Source of the DNA: Mimachlamys varia
Taxonomy: Eukaryota > Mollusca > Bivalvia > Pectinida > Pectinidae
Direction of reading: 5' to 3'
Length of the DNA: 64,000 nucleotides
Assembly (NCBI GenBank): GCA_947623455.1
Contig: OX392529.1
Coordinates: 58,423,186 to 58,487,185, forward strand
The notes beneath the pieces were generated by a model. The model saw nothing but the letters and a program-made list of their open reading frames with translations, had not been told where the DNA came from and did not search any database. The translations under genes and the position numbers were made by a program. Below are positions 12,119 through 24,845 of this stretch, in pieces (positions within the stretch are counted from its first letter, which is position 1; each line of letters opens with the position of its first letter).

Positions 12119-14139
12119 AAATGCTACTTACAAAAGTGTAACAAAAACTAAGTTGGGTTTCGAAATTGAAATATTTTCTTTTAAAAACATTCATAATTCC
12201 AAAAAAACTTTGTTCAGCTATTTTCTCTTGTGTTATCAAGAATTTTCTATTATATATCAACAGAATTCCTCGATAACTAAAACAAATTTCTAACAATTTA
12301 AGACTAATTATATTTTATTGAATACTTTTTTATATTTCTCTTTATTTCTTCAATATATGATTATCTCTTGGTTGTATTTTATTTACAATTAAGTGCTGAT
12401 TACTCATTTGATAATTTTCTTTTTATTTCTTTATATATGTATCCTTGTATTTTTTAAACAAATGTATAATTTAATGCATTTGTGGTGCTGACTGTCCACA
12501 GTTAAATCTCAGGTAAGGTGAGTTCACAGGTAAATCACAGGTAAGGCGAAAAGGGCAGTTTATATGAAACAGTATATAATTGACTTCCCATTGTTCTCAA
12601 AAACAACACCTACCTATTGTTAAAAAAAATGTTGGCGTTCGGAGAACACACCATTTGGACAATATCCTGTGATTCCTAAAGAAGAAGGATCTTAAAGAAT
12701 TTACTATATTTTACCTATTTAGCACCGCCACAGTCAGGCCCCAGGTGGCCGTCAGACCAACCATTTATTCAAAATTGAATCCTCTTCACCCATGGATGTT
12801 TTTGGGTCAAATTCTGCTGTGTGGTTCAGGACTAGTAGGGATTTATAGGAAAAGTTGACAGATGGACGACAGACAACGGACGGACGACAATGCATGATGC
12901 TGCGCAAAGTTATTGGTTTCGGGAAATTTATAGGACTTTATGCCACTCATGTAAATTATTGACAAAGTATCAATACTCTGGACCTTCTGGTTATTCGTGC
13001 CTCCTGGTTTGATTCAGGAGAAGATATTTAAAGGATTTTACATAATTATTATTTAAGACATGTGACCTTGAAAGTGGGTAAAGGTCAGGTACCTTACTGG
13101 CCAAATATCACTACCCTGGCTCTTTTGTTTATGAAAAGAAGTTGTTTAAGGTAAGAAGTTGAAGCCAGACAGACTGGTAGACATATTAAGCTCACATGCT
13201 GATAAAACTGTACATAATACTGTACAATAGATCCATATATCACTCCTGCATTTACAGTAGAAATTAATTAAAACAAAAATATTATGCTAAGGCCATACCA
13301 ATTTCATTTATTGTTCCTTGGAAATCAAGATTTCAAAATTGGAGCGAGCGGGCAAATTTTTTTGATTTTACAAAAAATTTGAATTCCTTAAAATTTTGAG
13401 CGAGCGGTAGTATTTAAATTGTTGTTGCATTTTTTAAAAATTATTTCCATGGTACAAACTACTTGTATCAAGCTGTGCAATAGACCAGCATTTGAGAGAA
13501 AAGCCTTCTTAATAGAAGACCCAAGGTCATTCATTCAAGTTAAGTAATTAAACCAAAGCCGCAGAAAACACCTTTTAGCAACCACATTTTTTTCTTGTAG
13601 ATATCAAGAAGCTTCTTTTCATGCAGAATGCATATTTCATCGAATTGATATAAATTAGTGATGATAAGATATATATATGTATGATGCACCGCTATAAAAC
13701 AAACCCTGAAGGCTAGATATATGGCACTAGGTGTTTTGCAGACATAACCTTTCAACTACAATAATAATGGTAGTAATATTAATCGACACAAACATTATTT
13801 GTGTCCTATATATCCAGATCATAAAGATTAATATCAGTTTATAAGCTGACGTCCCGTACATAATGTCCATTGCTGTCTATCTCGTGGTTGAAAAAGCATC
13901 ATGAAACCAGTGTTACACTGTAATCTATTCGGGATTTAAATGTAATTTGGCATCAGGAAGAGAGTTCGAATGGTAATACCTACATACATATTTCAAAATA
14001 TCAATAGCAAACAAGTATCAACAGTAGGCCTATTCTATCAAAATAAGACTGATGATGTCTGTCAAATTGAGTCAATTGCTTCCGAAGAATATTGATTTGA
14101 TATTCAATATAGAGATGTTATTATATTCGTACATTTGTA
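12119..14139. other. relic right arms and monomers, no gene
   Basis: Bases 12716-12905 contain right-arm text (GTCAGACCAACCATTTATTC and a degenerate ACGG tract). Bases 12940-13200 contain two decayed 145-bp-type monomers (TGTGACCTTGAAAGTGGG) and end near AAGCTCACA. Bases 13200-14139 hold nothing I recognise. Confidence 0.5.
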
Positions 14140-15203
14140 TTAAAGATGACAATGCAACTTAAAAAGCTTTCAATTAACTTTTTTTTATTAGAAAAGTTGG
14201 GAATTATTTTCTGGTTTTGAGATCATCCCTATCTGTTTCGACCATTGTTTTTAAGGAAGTGCTGTTTTTGCCATTGGTAACGAGTATGGGCCCCGATGTG
14301 TATATCAAGGTCATAGTCTGTAAAACCGGTTTTCAAAGTACTCCTGACCGTCACAACATTCAGTGCTCCGCACACTCGGCAATTGCTGTCAAAAATCAAA
14401 CGCACTCACCTTTAGACTTTGAACCACAATACTGCCATGCTGTTTGTTACTAATAACACATTCTTGAAATTGCGTATCCAAAATAAAAGGTATATCACTG
14501 GAAATACTTCCATAAATCCAATATATATTGCCGGTCTTTCACGTGCATATAATTGCATCCAAGTACAAACTCTTAGTCTTGGTCATGCTTGGCAAGCAAA
14601 CACGTGTAAAACACGGCTAACCCAGGTGTGTAGTCAACAATGTGAATTATATATTTGAACCATTCTCATGGACTTATTTGGAAATATGATGGTTTCTACG
14701 CTGGATGTTAGTACTAGTTGGATATCAAAAAGGTAAGCATAAGCGTTAATTAGCCATTTGTTTGTTTCATTTGCAACATATATTACAGTAAGTTGTGTTG
14801 TGTTATTTTGTTGTAAGTTTCATGGGGATATGGATGTTTTTATTACAATTTCATATCATATTCATTATATATCTTTTCAATATCCATATTCGTAAAAAAC
14901 ACAAAAACGAGCCGTAACGTAATGTGTACAGACTATTTGTTACTGTAAAAGATGTGCTACAGAGAGAGGGCCATGTCGGAATGAAACCGGTTTTACAACT
15001 ATTGGTGCTTTTATACCCAAGGGTGTCTATACACGTTACCAAGCAAGGGTAAATAAAAAATGTCTGCCACTTCCTTGGTTATAAAAACCGGAGGACACAT
15101 GGTCAATGTAGGGAACATCTCGGAAGTATTCGGGGTAATCACAATCAGAATATTTTTTTTTTAATCTTAATTGAAAGCTTTTAATTTGCACTGTCAGCTT
15201 TAA
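14140..15203 (-). mobile_element. TTAA-flanked foldback element, copy 1
   Basis: Inverted ends of about 35 bp (AGATGACAATGCAACTTAAA and its counterpart near 15170-15199) are bounded by TTAA at 14140-14143 and 15200-15203. Longer imperfect inverted arms of roughly 200 bp include two AAAACCGGTTTT-type palindromes near 14320 and 14990. The inverse of nearly the whole element recurs at 29659-30747. It encodes no transposase. The TTAA borders suggest a piggyBac-type non-autonomous element, which is an inference. Confidence 0.7.
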
Positions 15204-16229
15204 CAGCATATCTTCTTATGTCGCTTACTTAATTCAGGATTTTTAAATATATTTTCTGTTGACGCTTGAAGTCGCTTTTTAGTGAGACCGCTTGAGTTCC
15301 GTATTTTGTCTATTTGATAAAGAGATCTTGGAACAATTAACCATCTATTAAGGTATTTTGGAATACATTATGGCGAGTGGATTATGTAGAGACCAACACG
15401 ATAAGAAAGCCATTTTTTGGACACATTCCCAGGTTTTTTCAAAGTGAAAAAGCCTCGTTCTGCTGCCCAAAAAAACACTTAAAATACCATTTTTACCTTC
15501 GTTTCAAACATTCAAATGATCCGGAATAGCGCTTTCTAAATTTGGAAACATTTCAAAATATATCAGGATTCATCATATTTCATTGACGCTAAAATTGAAG
15601 CGGTAATATTTTACTTTTACTTTTATCTTATTTTTCCAAAACAGAAGCGGTAAATCCGACGAACAATAAATCAAATTGGTTTGGCCTAGCTAACAGACGG
15701 TTTTTCGTGAATATGCAAGATAGGGTTTGAATCTAACACTAGCTAAATGCGAGTTGATTTCTGAAATTACTAGTAGAAAATTATTGTGCTTGCATTTTTT
15801 GGCGAGTGGGTATAATGCCCATTGAAAAGTGTATACATTGTTCAAATCATGTCAGAAAACTTGAAATCGTGAAAGGAATCCACACATACACACACACCCA
15901 GTGCCGTGTCTTAAAAGGTTATTTGATCACGATCCAACTGTTAAATTTTACATTTTACACCTTGACAAAGTCAATTTTCTTAACTAAATTGTAAGTTGGA
16001 CTGATTCAGAATGCATCGTAGTAGTGCTTTCATTTTCCACTTCAACGTTGCAAGCAAGTTTTTAATTTGGCAAGTTAAAATTTAACCCATTCGCCACAAA
16101 ATGCGAGTTGCTAAAAAGATTTCATTTGCTTTTACATAAAGCACAGTCCAATATTTTAAAACAATATAATTGATACGACGGAGCTTAATAAAGGCTATGC
16201 TACTGTTTCCTTGGATGTCATATCACAAC
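15204..16229. other. unrecognised, within SCFD2-like intron 1
   Basis: No gene or repeat recognised. The DNA is AT-rich with short frames only. Confidence 0.5.
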
Positions 16230-16403
16230 CTCAAATGATGAGAATTCTTTAACATTGATGGCTCCAGCCTCCAGCAAGAGTTCCAAGCCTCCATTCCAAT
16301 GAAGGTTCTCAACAACAGCATCATCAGAAAACACCACTGCTCTGTTGACCTTCTGGCCTATCTTCTGCCACAGGGCCGAGGAGCTCTGGTGTAAGGACCT
16401 CAT
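16230..16403 (-). CDS. SCFD2: SCFD2-like protein, first coding exon (N-terminus)
   Basis: This exon has 58 codons from an ATG at 16403-16401 to GAG at 16230, followed by the donor GTTGTG. An in-frame TAG lies 21 nt upstream of the ATG, so this Met is the natural start. The residues ALWQKIGQKVNRAVV, ENLHW and KEFSSFE match remembered features of the SCFD2 N-terminus (a block ending KVKRAVVYLD, then ESLHW, then an EF..FE region before the KAVF block). The next exon continues in phase 0. The protein is a Sec1/Munc18-superfamily member of poorly defined trafficking role. The intron position is my inference from splice signals. Confidence 0.7.
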
Positions 16404-16709
16404 CAGTACAGTATTACAACAAACCTACAACAAAACTAGCAGGTTTCAAGATTGATTTTACATAATGTGTTCCTTTGGTAGCATTTGATATTGGTATAAA
16501 TGCGCTAGACATAAATCATAACAATTTTTATACTTTCAGTTTAAATGTTCATAAACAGTCTCGTGCATTCATATAACATCACAGAATTTTTTTCACAGTG
16601 AAGCATCCACATTATCTCAGTTTGTTTCCCTTACAGAAATAGAAAGTTTGCAGCGATATCACAATAGAACATGTCACCAGAAGTGTACTGACTATCGCTG
16701 CCAGTTGTG

Positions 16710-16763
16710 ATATTCTGGTGATATTCTGGCACACTTAATATCGCCAGAATGTCACCAGAATAT
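16710..16763. repeat. 21-bp inverted repeat, 12-nt loop
   Basis: Arms ATATTCTGGTGATATTCTGG (16710 onward) and GCCAGAATGTCACCAGAATA (16743 onward) pair at 20 of 21 positions. Neighbouring words CACCAGAAGTGTAC and AACCAGAAGTACAC extend the symmetry. It lies about 300 bp upstream of the SCFD2-like ATG. Confidence 0.75.
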
Positions 16764-17252
16764 AACCAGAAGTACACAGTCAGATTAACAAAAGACCCAG
16801 AGGACATGTATCGCTCACCTGGATACATTGGTATCTAGGTTATCATGGTAAAATATTTTCCAAAAAGATCCCATGGACAGGGACAGACTTATAAAGACCA
16901 ATCCTTGAGGCATATCTGTACAAATTAAAGTTTGGTTCAAATGGACGAGATTCTCAACTGTTTTCAAGTTTAACTGAGAAACTGGGTCCCTGAGGGCTGT
17001 GACCAAACCCTGACATCAATGCTAATATCATGATAGCATTTGTCTCTTTATGCCAAGCATTTGTATAGTATTTGGATTGTGATCATCTCTTAAAGGATTT
17101 TGGCCACGATTTTGCAAAACTTTTAAAAAGTGATGAAACTTGTAGCACATTTCAATAAATACTACCCATCAACAATATTCAATTTTGTCCCGGATCTAGA
17201 TAGATAAAGTTGACCGCTCCCGACTGGCAAGAATTTTAATGATTTTAAACCG

Positions 17253-17275
17253 GTCACGTGGTACATGTGACGTCA
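17253..17275. promoter_or_regulatory. candidate SCFD2-like promoter motifs (E-box, CRE)
   Basis: GTCACGTG (17253-17260) and the full palindrome TGACGTCA (17268-17275) lie 8 bp apart, about 850 bp upstream of the minus-strand ATG. CACGTG is the bHLH E-box and TGACGTCA is the CREB/ATF site. The promoter assignment is inference. No TSS is visible. Confidence 0.25.
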
Positions 17276-19429
17276 ATGAAGCACAACTGATTGACTCAGG
17301 TAAACGGATCAGTGGTACATTGACGAAGAAAGTTTAGTAGGAAAATGCCTATTGAATTTGACATGCATGCCAATCTTGATAAATGTTGTCTAATTCATTT
17401 GATTTACAAATAAAATATCTTGAAAAAAATATAGCTATGTAGTTGTAAACTTAAGAACGGAAATGCCATTTAAAAACATTGTGATAATAGTGTGTATTAC
17501 ACATCCGTTGCTTCCGAACAACAGTGCTTCTACAAAGGACCACGGAATTAGAAATGTTGTGTGTATATTACCGGACAGAGCCATTTTCTTGAAATGGAAA
17601 TTTGTTTTCAAAAATTTGATTGTAAAGACGTTCTTTAGCTGGAATTAAATAAAAACAGCATACAGTGCTGAATCATGCATATGTGTTCCAAATTATAGCC
17701 ACAACATGTACAATTTGCAAACATCAAATCTTCCTTGATTGCATTATATAGTGTCAGGTAATATATTCCATGTTTGATCTTGGTGATTTTAAAATAATGT
17801 GATTTAATAATACAAACTGTTTACGTTGTACAATTAAAACTTTTCGTTAGTACTTCAGAAGTATTATCTATTATGACATCAAAAGTACAGTATGATTTAT
17901 GGAGATAATGAAGTAAATAAAGCCACAGTGAGTTTATATGTTTAAGTGTCCAGTAAAACCCCAACCACTCTATAACATATACTGTACAAGTATATGGTAG
18001 TAGTATAGCACGTACATATGTATACCTGTCAACCCTCCCTCATTAAAGGAGGGACTCACTTCACTGACTCCCTCTTTTTGACCAAAATTAACCAATCTCC
18101 CTCAACATCTCCATTCAAACAATGTTTTTGAAAAACATAAAAAAATTGGCACGGACGTAAGTAAATTTACCCAGCAATCTTATTCCGTGCTTTTGGCTCC
18201 ACCTTTAATTGACCTCGCATTACGTGATGTAAATCATCGACGTATTTTGCCACTGAAAATTTTCGATTATATGATAAAACAACATTTCAAAACTATGGAC
18301 TTCTTTTAACAACTGCATTGTAGCCTCGTGTTACGCATATACAGTACGTTAACTTAGCAATTGTTAGCTTGCATATTGTTTTATTAACCAATTTCACCTG
18401 ATCTGATGTGAACGTAAACAATATCGGTTTGAAAAGGACACGTTTAACGTCTGTATTATATTTATAAAAAGCACATAGATGTGTATAACATTCAGTTATC
18501 CTGGACTGTCTGTGTTCACCCCACAGTAGAATATAGGTCAAGTCAATATCATTTCTTTTCGCAGACTTTGTTGGGCTTCATCCAAAGAGCCTTTCAGTAA
18601 AATACCATGCTTCAAGGGCTTTTGGTATTTCAGAAGAATTCCTTTAAAGGTTTTAACATATTTGACCCCTGTGACCTTGAATATGGGTCAAGGTCATTTT
18701 TTCGCAAACTTTGTTAGGCTTTATCTAAGGAACCTTTCAGCCAAATATCACGCTTCTAGGGCTTTTTGTTTTTCAAAAGAAGCCATTTAAATGTTTTAAC
18801 AGATTTGTCCCCTGTGACCTTGAATATGGGTCAAGGTCATTTTTCACAAACTTTGTTAGGCTTTATCTAAGGAATCTTTCTGCCAACTATCATGCTGCTA
18901 GGGCTTTTGGTATTTCAGAAGAAGTTGCTAAAAGCTTTTAACAGATTTGAACCTTGTGACTTTGAATATGGGTAAAGGTCATTTCTTTTCGCAAATTTGT
19001 CGGGCGTCATCCGAGGAAACTTTCAGCAAAATATCATGCTTCTAGGGCTTTTAATATTTCAGAATTCATTTGAAAGTTTTAACAGATTTGACCCTTGTGA
19101 CTTTGAATAAAGGTCTCTTTTCGCAAACTTTGTCGGGCTTCATCCAAGGAATTAAGCTACCAGCCAAATATAACGTCTCTAAGCCTTTTGGTTAATCAGA
19201 AAAAGTCATTTAAATGTTTTTCCAGATTAGACCCCTGTGACATAGAATATCAGTCATGGTTATTTCTTTTCGCAAACTTTGTTGGGCTTCATCCAAGGAA
19301 CCTTTCAGCAAAATATCATGATTCTAGGGCTTTCGGTATTTCAGAAGAAGTCATTTGAAAGTTTTAACAGATTTGACCCTTGTGACCTTGATTATAGGTC
19401 AAGGTCATTTCTTTTCAAAACGTTGTCAG

Positions 19430-20355
19430 GCTCCATCCAAGGAACCTTTCCTGCCAGCTATCATGCTTCTAGGGCTTTTGGTATTTCAGAAGAAGTCGTT
19501 TAAGAGGTTTAACAGATTTGACCCTTGTGACCTTGAATATGGGTCAAGATCATTTCCATTCACATATTTTGCCCCACTTCTTCCAAGGAAGCTACCAGCC
19601 AAATATCATGTCTCTAGGCCTTTTTGTTAATGAGAAGAAGTCATTTAAATGTTTTAACTCTTTCCGTACCGTTTTCGAATATAGTCGACAAATAAATGTG
19701 CTCCCTCTTCCCAGTTGTCGACTACAGTCGACACGCTATGTTTACGTTATCTAAATGCTGATTAGTTACAATAAGCAGACGACACATGTAATTATCCAAG
19801 AAAATGACATATAAATGATTCCCAAGATTTCCAAAAGAATTATTTTATCAATGATAAACAAAGACTGGTTGACTCGGAAAACAAAATCAGATGATTGTGA
19901 CCTTGTTACTGGCGATAGCCACTCTATCTCAACGGTAACGTTCAACATCTATTTTTATCAGATATATCAGCTGTCTGCAGGGCATCACAGTCTCAAAATC
20001 AACCTCTGAATATCATGTTTAAAATATCGACTCAACAACGATAGCGGAATACACTAAACTGAGTTTTTTCGCAACGAAAAACAACAATCAACAATCCACA
20101 TAGTAATCCGCCATTTTGAAAAAATGTCTTGGGGCGAGCCTAGTATTGACTTCCGGTACGGAAGCCAGAAAGTGAACAAAGTACGGAAAGAGTTAACAGA
20201 TTTGACCCCTGTGACCTTGAATATGGGTCAAGGTCATTTTTTCGCAAACTTTGTTAGGCTTTATCTAAGGAACCTTTCTGCCAACTATCATGCTTCTAGG
20301 GCTTTTGGTATTTCATCAGAAGTCATTTAAATGTTTTAACAGATTTGACCCTTGT
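19430..20355 (+). repeat. block duplicated at offset 2005 bp, copy 1
   Basis: The sequence from about 19518 to 20355, including the 535-bp MITE, matches 21523-22360 essentially base for base. To the right, copy 2 has one extra monomer, after which the similarity resumes at offset 2150 (2005 + 145): 20596-20883 corresponds to 22746-23033. Similarity to the left is weaker. Confidence 0.85.
19658..20192. mobile_element. 535-bp MITE with TTAA target duplication, copy 1
   Basis: Perfect 12-bp inverted ends CTCTTTCCGTAC (19658-19669) and GTACGGAAAGAG (20181-20192) are bounded by TTAA at 19654-19657 and 20193-20196. The satellite text GTTTTAACAGATTTGACC is split exactly at its TTAA, and intact monomers supply the empty site. 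TTAA duplication is the hallmark of piggyBac-superfamily transposition. No transposase is encoded. Three GTCGAC words lie near the left end. Confidence 0.9.
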
Positions 20356-21434
20356 GACTTTGAATATGGGTCAAGGTCATTTCCATTCACAAATTTTGCT
20401 CGACTTCTTCCAAGGAATCTACCAGCCAAATATCATGTCTTCGGGCCTTTGGATTGATCTGAAGAAGTCGCTAAAATCTTTTAACAGATTTGACCCTTGT
20501 TACTTTGAATATGGGTCAAGGTCATTTCTTTTCCCAAACTTGGTCGGGCGTTATCTGAGGAAACTTTCAGCAAAATATCATGCTTCTAGGGCTTTTTGTA
20601 TTTCAAAAGAAGCCATTTAAATGTTTTAACAGGTTTAACCCCTGTGACCTTGAATATGGGTCAAGGTCATTTTTTCGCAAACTTTGTTAGGCTTTATCTA
20701 AGGAACCTTTCTGCCAACTATCATGCTTCTAGGGCTTTTGGTATTTCAGAAGAAGTCGTTAAATGTTTTAACAGATTTGACCCTTGTGACTTTGAATATG
20801 GGTCAAGGAGGTTATTACCATTTGCTCGGCTTCTTCCAAGGAATCTACCAGCCAAATATCATGTCTTCAGGCCTTTGGGTTGATCTGAAGAAGTCGCTAA
20901 ACGCTTTTAACAGATTTGAACCTTGTGACTTTGAATATGGGTAAAGGTCATTTCTTTTCGCAAACTTTGTCGGGCATCATCCAAGGAGCCTTTCAGCAAA
21001 ATATCATGCTTCTAGGGCTTTTAATATTTCAGAATTCATTTGAAAGTTTTAACAGATTTGACCCTTGTGACTTTGAATAAAGGTCTCTTTTCGCAAACTA
21101 TGCCGGGCTTCATCCAAGGAACTAAGCTACCAGCCAAATATAACGTCTCTAAGCCTTTTGGTTAATCAGAAAAAGTCATTTAAATGTTTTTACAGATTAG
21201 ACCCCTGTGACATAGAACATCAGTCATGGTTATTTCTTTTCGCAAACTCTGTTGGGCTTCATCCAAGGAACCTTTCAGCACAATATCATGCTTCTAGGGC
21301 TTTTGGTATTTCACAAGAAGTCGTTAAATGTTTTTTTAACGACTTTTTTTAAAATGTGGTCTCCCTACCAAATAAAGTTAGTGTCTAACCCTGTGAATAT
21401 AGGTCAAGATCATTTCTTTTCGAAACATTGTCAG

Positions 21435-22360
21435 GCTCCATCCAAGGAACCTTTCCTGCCAACTATCATGCTTCTAGGGCTTTTGGTATTTCAGAAGAAG
21501 TCGTTTAAGAGTTTTAACAGATTTGACCCTTGTGACCTTGAATATGGGTCAAGATCATTTCCATTCACATATTTTGCCCCACTTCTTCCAAGGAAGCTAC
21601 CAGCCAAATATCATGTCTCTAGGCCTTTTTGTTAATGAGAAGAAGTCATTTAAATGTTTTAACTCTTTCCGTACCGTTTTCGAATATAGTCGACAAATAA
21701 ATGTGCTCCCTCTTCCCAGTTGTCGACTACAGTCGACACGCTATGTTTACGTTATCTAAATGCTGATTAGTTACAATAAGCAGACGACACATGTAATTAT
21801 CCAAGAAAATGACATATAAATGATTCCCAAGATTTCCAAAAGAATTATTTTATCAATGATAAACAAAGACTGGTTGACTCGGAAAACAAAATCAGATGAT
21901 TGTGACCTTGTTACTGGCGATAGCCACTCTATCTCAACGGTAACGTTCAACATCTATTTTTATCAGATATATCAGCTGTCTGCAGGGCATCACAGTCTCA
22001 AAATCAACCTCTGAATATCATGTTTAAAATATCGACTCAACAACGATAGCGGAATACACTAAACTGAGTTTTTTCGCAACGAAAAACAACAATCAACAAT
22101 CCACATAGTAATCCGCCATTTTGAAAAAATGTCTTGGGGCGAGCCTAGTATTGACTTCCGGTACGGAAGCCAGAAAGTGAACAAAGTACGGAAAGAGTTA
22201 ACAGATTTGACCCCTGTGACCTTGAATATGGGTCAAGGTCATTTTTTCGCAAACTTTGTTAGGCTTTATCTAAGGAACCTTTCTGCCAACTATCATGCTT
22301 CTAGGGCTTTTGGTATTTCATCAGAAGTCATTTAAATGTTTTAACAGATTTGACCCTTGT
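21435..22360 (+). repeat. block duplicated at offset 2005 bp, copy 2
   Basis: This is the second copy of the 19430-20355 block. Its left part differs from copy 1 by scattered substitutions, while the MITE and the monomer after it appear identical. Confidence 0.85.
21663..22197. mobile_element. 535-bp MITE with TTAA target duplication, copy 2
   Basis: It has the same sequence and borders as copy 1, with flanking TTAA at 21659-21662 and 22198-22201. Because the flanking monomers are shared too, it arose by segmental duplication and not by a second insertion. Confidence 0.9.
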
Positions 22361-24845
22361 GACCTTGAATATAGGTCATAGTCATTTCTTTTCGAAACTT
22401 TGTCAGGCTCCATCCAAGGAACCTTTCCTACCAGCTATCATGCTTCTAGGGCTTTTGGTATTTCATCAGAAGTCATTTAAATGTTTTAACAGATTTGACC
22501 CTTGTGACTTTGAATATGGGTCAAGGTCATTTCCATTCACAAATATTGCTCGGCTTCTTCCAAGGAATCTACCAGCCAAATATCATGTCTTCAGGCCTTT
22601 GGGTTGATCTGAAGAAGTCGCTAAAAGCTTTTAACAGATTTGAACCTTGTGACTTTGAATATGGGTAAAGGTCATTTCTTTTCGCAAACTTTGTCGGGCG
22701 TTATCTGAGGAAACTTTCAGCAAAATATCATGCTTCTAGGGCTTTTTGTATTTCAAAAGAAGCCATTTAAATGTTTTAACAGGTTTAACCCCTGTGACCT
22801 TGAATATGGGTCAAGGTCATTTTTTCGCAAACTTTGTTAGGCTTTATCTAAGGAACCTTTCTGCCAACTATCATGCTTCTAGGGCTTTTGGTATTTCAGA
22901 AGAAGTCGTTAAATGTTTTAACAGATTTGACCCTTGTGACTTTGAATATGGGTCAAGGAGGTTATTACCATTTGCTCGGCTTCTTCCAAGGAATCTACCA
23001 GCCAAATATCATGTCTTCAGGCCTTTGGGTTGATCTGAAGAAGTCGCTAAAAGCTTTTAACAGATTTGAACCTTGTGACTTTGAATATGGGTCAAGATCA
23101 TTTCCATTCACATATTTTGCCCCACTTCTTCCAAGGAAGCTACCAAGCCAAATATCATGTCTCTAGGCCTTTTTGTTAATGAGAAGAAGTCATTTAAATG
23201 TTTTAACAGATTTGACCCCTGTGACCTTGAATATGGGTCAAGGTCATTTTTTCGCAAACTTTGTTAGGCTTTATCTAAGGAACCTTTCTGCCAACTATCA
23301 TGCCTCTAGGGCTTTTGGTATTTCAGAAGAAGTCGTTTAAATGTTTTAACAGATTTGACCCTTGTGACTTCTTCCAAGGAATCTACCAGCCAAATATCAT
23401 GTCTTCAGGCCTTTGGGTTGATCTGAAGAAGTCGCTAAAAGCTTTTAACAGATTTGACCCTTGTTACCTTGAATATGGGTCAAGGTCATTTCTTTTCACA
23501 AACTTTGTCGGGCGTTATCTGAGGAAACTTTCAGCAAAATATCATGCTTCTAGGGCTTTTTGTATTTCAAAAGAAGCCATTTAAATGTTTTAACAGATTT
23601 GACCCCTTTGACCTTGAATATGGGTCAAGGTCATTTTTTCGCAAACTTTGTTAGGCTTTATCTAAGGAACCTTTCTGCCAACTATCATGCTTCTAGGGCT
23701 TTTGGTATTTCAGAAGTCGTTTAAATGTTTTAACAGATTTGACCCTTGTGACTTTGAATATGGGTCAAGGTCATTTCCATTCACAAATATTGCTCGGCTT
23801 CTTCCAATGAATCTACCAGCCAAATATCATGTCTTCAGGCCTTTGGGTTGATCTGAAGAAGTCGCTAAAAGCTTTTAACAGATTTGAACCTTGTGACTTT
23901 GAATATGTGTAAAGGTCATTTCTTTTCGCAAACTTTGTCGGGCATCATCCGAGGAAACTTTCAGCAAAATATCATGCTTCTAGGGCTTTTAATATTTCAG
24001 AATTCATTTGAAAGTTTTAACAGATTTGACCCTTGTGACTTTGAATAAAGGTCTCTTTTCGCAAACTTTGTCGGGCTTCATCCAAGGAATTAAGCTACCA
24101 GCCAAATATAACGTCTCTAAGCCTTTTGGTTAATCAGAAAAAGTCATTTAAATGTTTTTCCAGATTAGACCCCTGTGACATAGAATATCAGTCATGGTTA
24201 TTTCTTTTCGCAAACTTTGTTGGGCTTCATCCAAGGAACCTTTCAGCACAATATCATGATTCTAGGACTTTCGGTATTTCAGAAGAAGTCATTTGAAAGT
24301 TTTAACAGATTTGACCCTTGTGACCTTGAATATAGGTCATAGTCATTTCTTTTCGAAACGTTGTCAGGCTCCATCCAAGGAACCTTTCCTGCCAGCTATC
24401 ATGCTTCTAGGGCTTTTGGTATTTCTGAAGAAGTCGTTTAAGGGTTTTAACAGATTTGACCCTTGTGACCTTGAATATGGGTCAAGATCATTTCCATTCA
24501 CATATTTTGCCCCACTTCTTCCAAGGAAGCTACCAGCCAAATATCATGTCTCTAGGCCTTTTTGTTAATGAGAAGAAGTCATTTAAATGTTTTAACAGAT
24601 TTGACCCCTGTGACCTTGAATATAGGTCAAGGTCATTTCTTTTTGCAACTTTTGTCGGGCTTCATCCAAGGTACCTTTCAGCCAAATATCATGCTGCTTA
24701 TTGCAAACTTTGTTCAGCTCCTTCCAAGAAAGCTACCAGCCAAATTTCATTTAACTTGGCATTTTGGTATTTTAGAAGAAGCCGTTTAAAAGAAAAGTTG
24801 ATGGACGGACGGACGACGACGCCTTCGGGCCAGGTGAGCTAAAAA

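Larger units (their letters stand above)
5361..16229 (-). other. SCFD2: SCFD2-like intron 1 (10.9 kb)
   Basis: This is inferred from the two flanking minus-strand exons: donor GAG then GTTGTG at its right end and acceptor ...CATTTCAG at its left end. It is packed with repeats, including two Pearl-like arrays in antisense orientation to the gene, several relics and one TTAA-flanked foldback element. Confidence 0.65.
16404..18529. other. upstream flank of SCFD2-like gene, repeat relics
   Basis: It contains an inverted repeat at 16710-16763, a diverged Pearl-type left end at 16787 (AACAAAAGACCCAGAGGAC, then GCTCACCTGG), CTCTTTATGCCAAGCA text near 17043, a promoter-like motif pair near 17253-17275, and at about 18021-18110 a relic of the MITE family seen at 44878 (CTGTCAACCCTCCC). 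No other exon was seen. Confidence 0.5.
18530..24845 (+). mobile_element. Pearl-like element C, long rearranged 145-bp array
   Basis: About 35 diverged 145-bp-type monomers end in a short right arm, an ACGG tract near 24803-24818, and GCCTTCGGGC followed by CAGGTGAGCTAAAAA. No left end is visible, and the array starts abruptly near 18530. It is far more heterogeneous than arrays B and D. Several monomer subtypes recur in blocks: 18968-19650, 20939-21660 and 23910-24590 share the same monomer order. A roughly 2-kb block containing a MITE is duplicated. Open frames here are repeat shadows. Confidence 0.8.
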
